Assembly (NCBI GenBank): GCA_017619255.1
Contig: JAFZSS010000065.1
Location: 1-5,995 of the forward strand
From: Muribaculaceae bacterium
Lineage (GTDB): Bacteria > Bacteroidota > Bacteroidia > Bacteroidales > Muribaculaceae
Direction: 5' to 3'
DNA: 5,995 nt
Shown here: piece by piece, positions 3,568-5,995 of the stretch
Position numbering within the stretch: the first letter of the stretch is position 1
Layout of the letters: every line of letters begins with the position of its first letter
Notes under the pieces: generated by a model
Database searches by the model: none
Told to the model about the DNA's origin: nothing
The model's input: only the letters and a program-made list of their open reading frames with translations
Position numbers and translations under genes: made by a program

Positions 3568-5787
3568 ATGAAGAAATTCTTATTCTTAATGTTAAGCTTG
3601 GCCGTTTCTGCCAGCGCCTTTGCTGGTGTAAACGCCCAGCGCATCACTAAGGGGCAGCGTGCTCTTGATTCCAAGAGAACCGTTGCTACCCTGAATGAGT
3701 CTTATCCAGCCATCATGAAGATGTCGAAGAAGCAGTTCGCTACTTCTTTCATGGCTGAAGCTCTTCCAAGGACTGCCAATAGGGATGTCGTTACCGACCA
3801 ACCCGAAGGCACCGTGAAGTACTATAAGAGGACAGGCGGCACGGCCAACTTTCTTTATCCTCAAAATGGTAGCTGGTATTATGTGAACGGTGAGCAGGAA
3901 GGCTATGTAATGGCTGTTGTCGATGGTAATACCATCTGGTTCAAGAATCTGCTTTATGATCCTTATGGCTATTTCGGGGACTATTGGGTTAAAGGAACCG
4001 GAGCTTCGAGTGGTAGCTATGTTACCATCACGTTGCCTCAAGGCATTGAGCCATTTGGATCTTATGGTGATGGTGAGTTGATTTGGGGTACAACAACTTA
4101 TACTAGTTCTAAAGCCTTCTCTTTCTCAGCAAATACGGATGTAACGACTGCTCGATTCAGGAAAAGTAACAGTAACAAGACCTTGACGCTGCAGAGCACT
4201 ACAGTTGATGAAACAGACACCGAAGGTTTCTCTGGTACTGGTCTTGCTTGCTACTTGCCGGGTTATAACCCCGCGTACTGCATGGGATATAACTCTTTCA
4301 ACACTGTTCTGGAAGAGGCTGATGACGTGCCCGAGACTCCGACGATGTATACCGACAGCTATGTTGAGAGCTTGGAAGGTGAAGAGGTTGCTTACTACCG
4401 CAAGGGTAATGCCTTAGTATATGATGAACTTGACTCCCTCGTATACGTAGAACAGGATGGTTATGCATGGATTTACTATGCTGCTGATGGTTCAGTCTAT
4501 ATGCGTGACCCGGTTTACGGCTTTAAATCCAACATTTGGGTAAAGGGTACCAAGAGTGGTAACAAGATCACTGTGCCCCTGAATCAGTACATCTACTGGA
4601 CCTCCGATTTCATCGGTTTGAAGACCGCTTGGGCAGAAGTGGGAGAGGAAGACGTTACTTATGATACCGCAGGTGAAGTGACCTATACCATTGATGATCA
4701 GACCATCACCCTTGACAATTCTGAGTATAGTGAGGATGCTATAAAGGGTCTGGCACTGGTAGTGGATTCAGCTTATGTGGACGCGGGCTTGTATGGCTGC
4801 ATGGACTTCAATACGACTTACTTTATCTTCCCCGATGCTCCTGAGAATGTAAGAGTTACTCCCGCTGCCACCACTGCCGATGTGACCTGGGAACCCGGAA
4901 CTCTCTCTGAGTGGAACATTCGCTATAGGGAGCGCGTGGAAGGTGCTGAATATTACTCATCTGGTTTTGAGACCGATGAGGACTTGGAAGGTTGGCACGG
5001 TTGGGATGCTGACGGTGATGGCTACTGGTGGGGTTTGCGTGACCTTGATCCAGGCACCTGCTTGACTTCGGCAAGTTGGCGCAGCGATGTTGGTCCCCTC
5101 GAGCCTGATAACTGGCTGGTATCTCCTCAGGTCGCTCTGAACGGTGTATTCAGGTTCAAGGCTTGGGGCCAGGATCCCTCTTATGCCAGCGAGATTATTC
5201 GTGTTTATGTATCGACAACCACCGATTCAATCAATGCCATGATTGATCTTTCGGACGATATCACGGTCATTGCATACGACACCAATGGTAATGGTGCTGC
5301 TAACACTTACACTTTTGATTTGAGTGCTTATGCTGGCCAGCAGGGTTATGTGGCCATCCGCCACTATAACATCACCGACATGTTTATGGTTAATGTTGAT
5401 GATGTCTTTGTTGGTGATCCTGATGTGGTTGTTCCTGATTGGATCTATGTGAATGGCGTTACTGAGAATCCTTACACCATCACGGGTCTGACTCCTGAGA
5501 CCAACTATGAGTTGCAGATGCAGTCGATTAACGGCGGTGGTACTGGTGACTGGGGCGAATCGGTTCTTTTCACCACGCTGGCTGAAGGTGGTTACATGCG
5601 CGGCGATGTTAATGGTAGCGGTAATGTTGACATCAGCGATGTTACCACGCTGATCGGCTTCCTGTTGAACGGCACCGCCAATCCCTATGTTGAGGACAAT
5701 GCTGATGTTGACTATAGTGGCGACATCGACATCAGTGATGTTACCGGGCTGATCGGCTTCCTGTTGAACGGCACCTGGCCCAACTGA
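3568..5787 (+). CDS. Secreted multidomain protein: duplicated N-terminal domain, FN3 split by a choice-of-anchor J domain, dockerin-like C-terminus
   Basis: This 739-residue protein starts with a Sec signal peptide (1-19 or 1-23: MKKFLFLMLSLAVSASAFA, then GVNA before Gln24). Residues about 79-250 and 264-420 are two diverged copies of one beta-rich domain, shown by EGYVM...WVKGT (111-144) against DGYAW...WVKGT (297-328). Residues 424-461 look like the first strands of a fibronectin III domain (APENVRVTP, TADVTWEPG, WNIRYRE). A choice-of-anchor J (cleaved-adhesin) domain follows at about 462-620, with SGFETDEDLEGW, the acidic DADGDG loop, DNWLVSPQV, FRFKAWG, GYVAIRHYN and NVDDVFV. The FN3 fold then resumes at 621-673 (DWIYVNG, YTITGLTPETNYELQMQS, LFTTLA). 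Two dockerin-type calcium loops end it: DVNGSGNVDISD (680-691) and DVDYSGDIDISD (713-724), each followed by a hydrophobic LIGFLLNGT helix. No catalytic motif is visible, so binding or adhesion at the cell surface is the best guess. It has its own promoter and terminator. Its base composition is visibly lower in GC than its neighbours. Confidence 0.9.
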   Translation: MKKFLFLMLSLAVSASAFAGVNAQRITKGQRALDSKRTVATLNESYPAIMKMSKKQFATSFMAEALPRTANRDVVTDQPEGTVKYYKRTGGTANFLYPQNGSWYYVNGEQEGYVMAVVDGNTIWFKNLLYDPYGYFGDYWVKGTGASSGSYVTITLPQGIEPFGSYGDGELIWGTTTYTSSKAFSFSANTDVTTARFRKSNSNKTLTLQSTTVDETDTEGFSGTGLACYLPGYNPAYCMGYNSFNTVLEEADDVPETPTMYTDSYVESLEGEEVAYYRKGNALVYDELDSLVYVEQDGYAWIYYAADGSVYMRDPVYGFKSNIWVKGTKSGNKITVPLNQYIYWTSDFIGLKTAWAEVGEEDVTYDTAGEVTYTIDDQTITLDNSEYSEDAIKGLALVVDSAYVDAGLYGCMDFNTTYFIFPDAPENVRVTPAATTADVTWEPGTLSEWNIRYRERVEGAEYYSSGFETDEDLEGWHGWDADGDGYWWGLRDLDPGTCLTSASWRSDVGPLEPDNWLVSPQVALNGVFRFKAWGQDPSYASEIIRVYVSTTTDSINAMIDLSDDITVIAYDTNGNGAANTYTFDLSAYAGQQGYVAIRHYNITDMFMVNVDDVFVGDPDVVVPDWIYVNGVTENPYTITGLTPETNYELQMQSINGGGTGDWGESVLFTTLAEGGYMRGDVNGSGNVDISDVTTLIGFLLNGTANPYVEDNADVDYSGDIDISDVTGLIGFLLNGTWPN
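5629..5775 (+). repeat. Direct repeat encoding the two dockerin-like halves
   Basis: The 48 bases at 5629-5676 and 5728-5775 differ at only three positions. They encode DISDVTTLIGFLLNGT and DISDVTGLIGFLLNGT, the end of the calcium loop plus the following helix. They are 99 bp (33 codons) apart. The intervening sequence and the first part of each calcium loop are far less alike, so the similarity is confined to this block. Confidence 0.85.
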
Positions 5788-5816
5788 TCACTGAATCATA
5801 ATTCCTAATCATAAAG

Positions 5817-5849
5817 GAGGGTGTGTCAACGGCGACACGCCCTCTTTTT
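5817..5849 (+). terminator. Intrinsic terminator of the secreted protein gene
   Basis: An 11-bp stem, GAGGGTGTGTC (5817-5827) with GACACGCCCTC (5834-5844) and one G-U pair, closes a 6-nt loop and is followed at once by TTTTTATT. It lies 29 bp after the stop codon, so the gene is transcribed alone. Confidence 0.92.
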
Positions 5850-5881
5850 ATTGTCGGCGGATATACGGATTTATTGGATTA

Positions 5882-5910
5882 GGCATCCGCGTTCCTTTTC
5901 GGCTTCACGC
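5882..5910 (+). repeat. Interspersed repeat, copy 4: GGCATCCGC...CACGC module
   Basis: GGCATCCGC (5882-5890), a T/C-rich 15-bp spacer, then CACGC (5906-5910). It matches 2279-2307 at 24 of 29 positions. A GC-rich palindrome follows 16 bp later, so the order module then palindrome is the same as in copy 1, although here the palindrome is inverted. Confidence 0.75.
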
Positions 5911-5925
5911 AATGCTGCAGATGTA

Positions 5926-5995
5926 GGGCCTCGCCTTGGCGTGGCCACAAGCGGCGGCAAAAGCTTGCAGGATAGGCCACGCCAAGGCGAGGCCC
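5926..5995. repeat. Inverted pair of GC-rich palindromic units at the right edge
   Basis: The 21 bases at 5926-5946 are the exact reverse complement of 5975-5995, with 28 bp between. Each arm is itself the imperfect palindrome GGCC-CGCC-GGCG-GGCC described at 2630-2655. Such back-to-back arrangement recalls bacterial interspersed mosaic (REP/BIME-type) elements. The second arm ends exactly at the window edge, so the element may continue. Confidence 0.85.

Noticed and set aside
3592..4041. Minus-strand open frame opposite the secreted protein gene
   Set aside because: The plus-strand frame has a signal peptide and recognisable domains across its length; the antisense frame has none.
1..5995. 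CRISPR array, phage, toxin-antitoxin or insertion sequence
   Set aside because: No regular direct repeats with unique spacers, no transposase or integrase motifs, and no small gene pairs of that kind were seen on either strand.

Overview
The window looks like a piece of a Bacteroidales chromosome (Bacteroidota; Prevotellaceae or Muribaculaceae-like). The evidence is promoters of the Bacteroidota type (TTG/TTTG, then TAnnTTTG), A-rich leaders without Shine-Dalgarno sequences, small PorT-like outer-membrane barrel proteins, and a large secreted protein with choice-of-anchor J, fibronectin III and dockerin-like modules. I cannot fix the genus from this sequence alone.

Layout. (1) The left third (1-1981) is a minus-strand operon of three genes. 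It reads from right to left: two tandem paralogous outer-membrane beta-barrel proteins, then an ApbE-type FAD:protein FMN transferase that runs off the left edge. Gaps are 22 and 54 bp, and the second gap holds a 9-bp-period CTATAG repeat. A likely promoter lies at 2012-2044. (2) Bases 1982-2384 carry no gene. They hold two neighbouring hairpins, one interspersed palindromic repeat unit, and the terminator of the next gene. (3) A minus-strand tRNA-Val(UAC) lies at 2385-2462, with a textbook promoter behind it and A/T tracts further upstream. (4) A plus-strand DJ-1/PfpI-family gene lies at 2695-3246. (5) A 321-bp gap (3247-3567) has a long inverted repeat and a good promoter. (6) A plus-strand 739-residue secreted multidomain protein lies at 3568-5787 and is followed by a strong intrinsic terminator. 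(7) The right edge holds an inverted pair of the same palindromic repeat.

How the parts fit together. The minus-strand operon makes envelope proteins plus a flavinylating enzyme of the exported side of the membrane. The 739-residue protein is also exported. The DJ-1-like protein is cytoplasmic and appears to stand alone. No defence system, transposase, phage gene or CRISPR array is visible. The most unusual content is non-coding: a family of short GC-rich palindromes and a linked GGCATCCGC...CACGC module sit in the gaps between transcription units. Within proteins, the notable point is the architecture of the 739-residue protein: a duplicated N-terminal domain, an FN3 domain split by an inserted J domain, and nearly identical dockerin halves. 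I do not see strong evidence for a wholly new biological system here.
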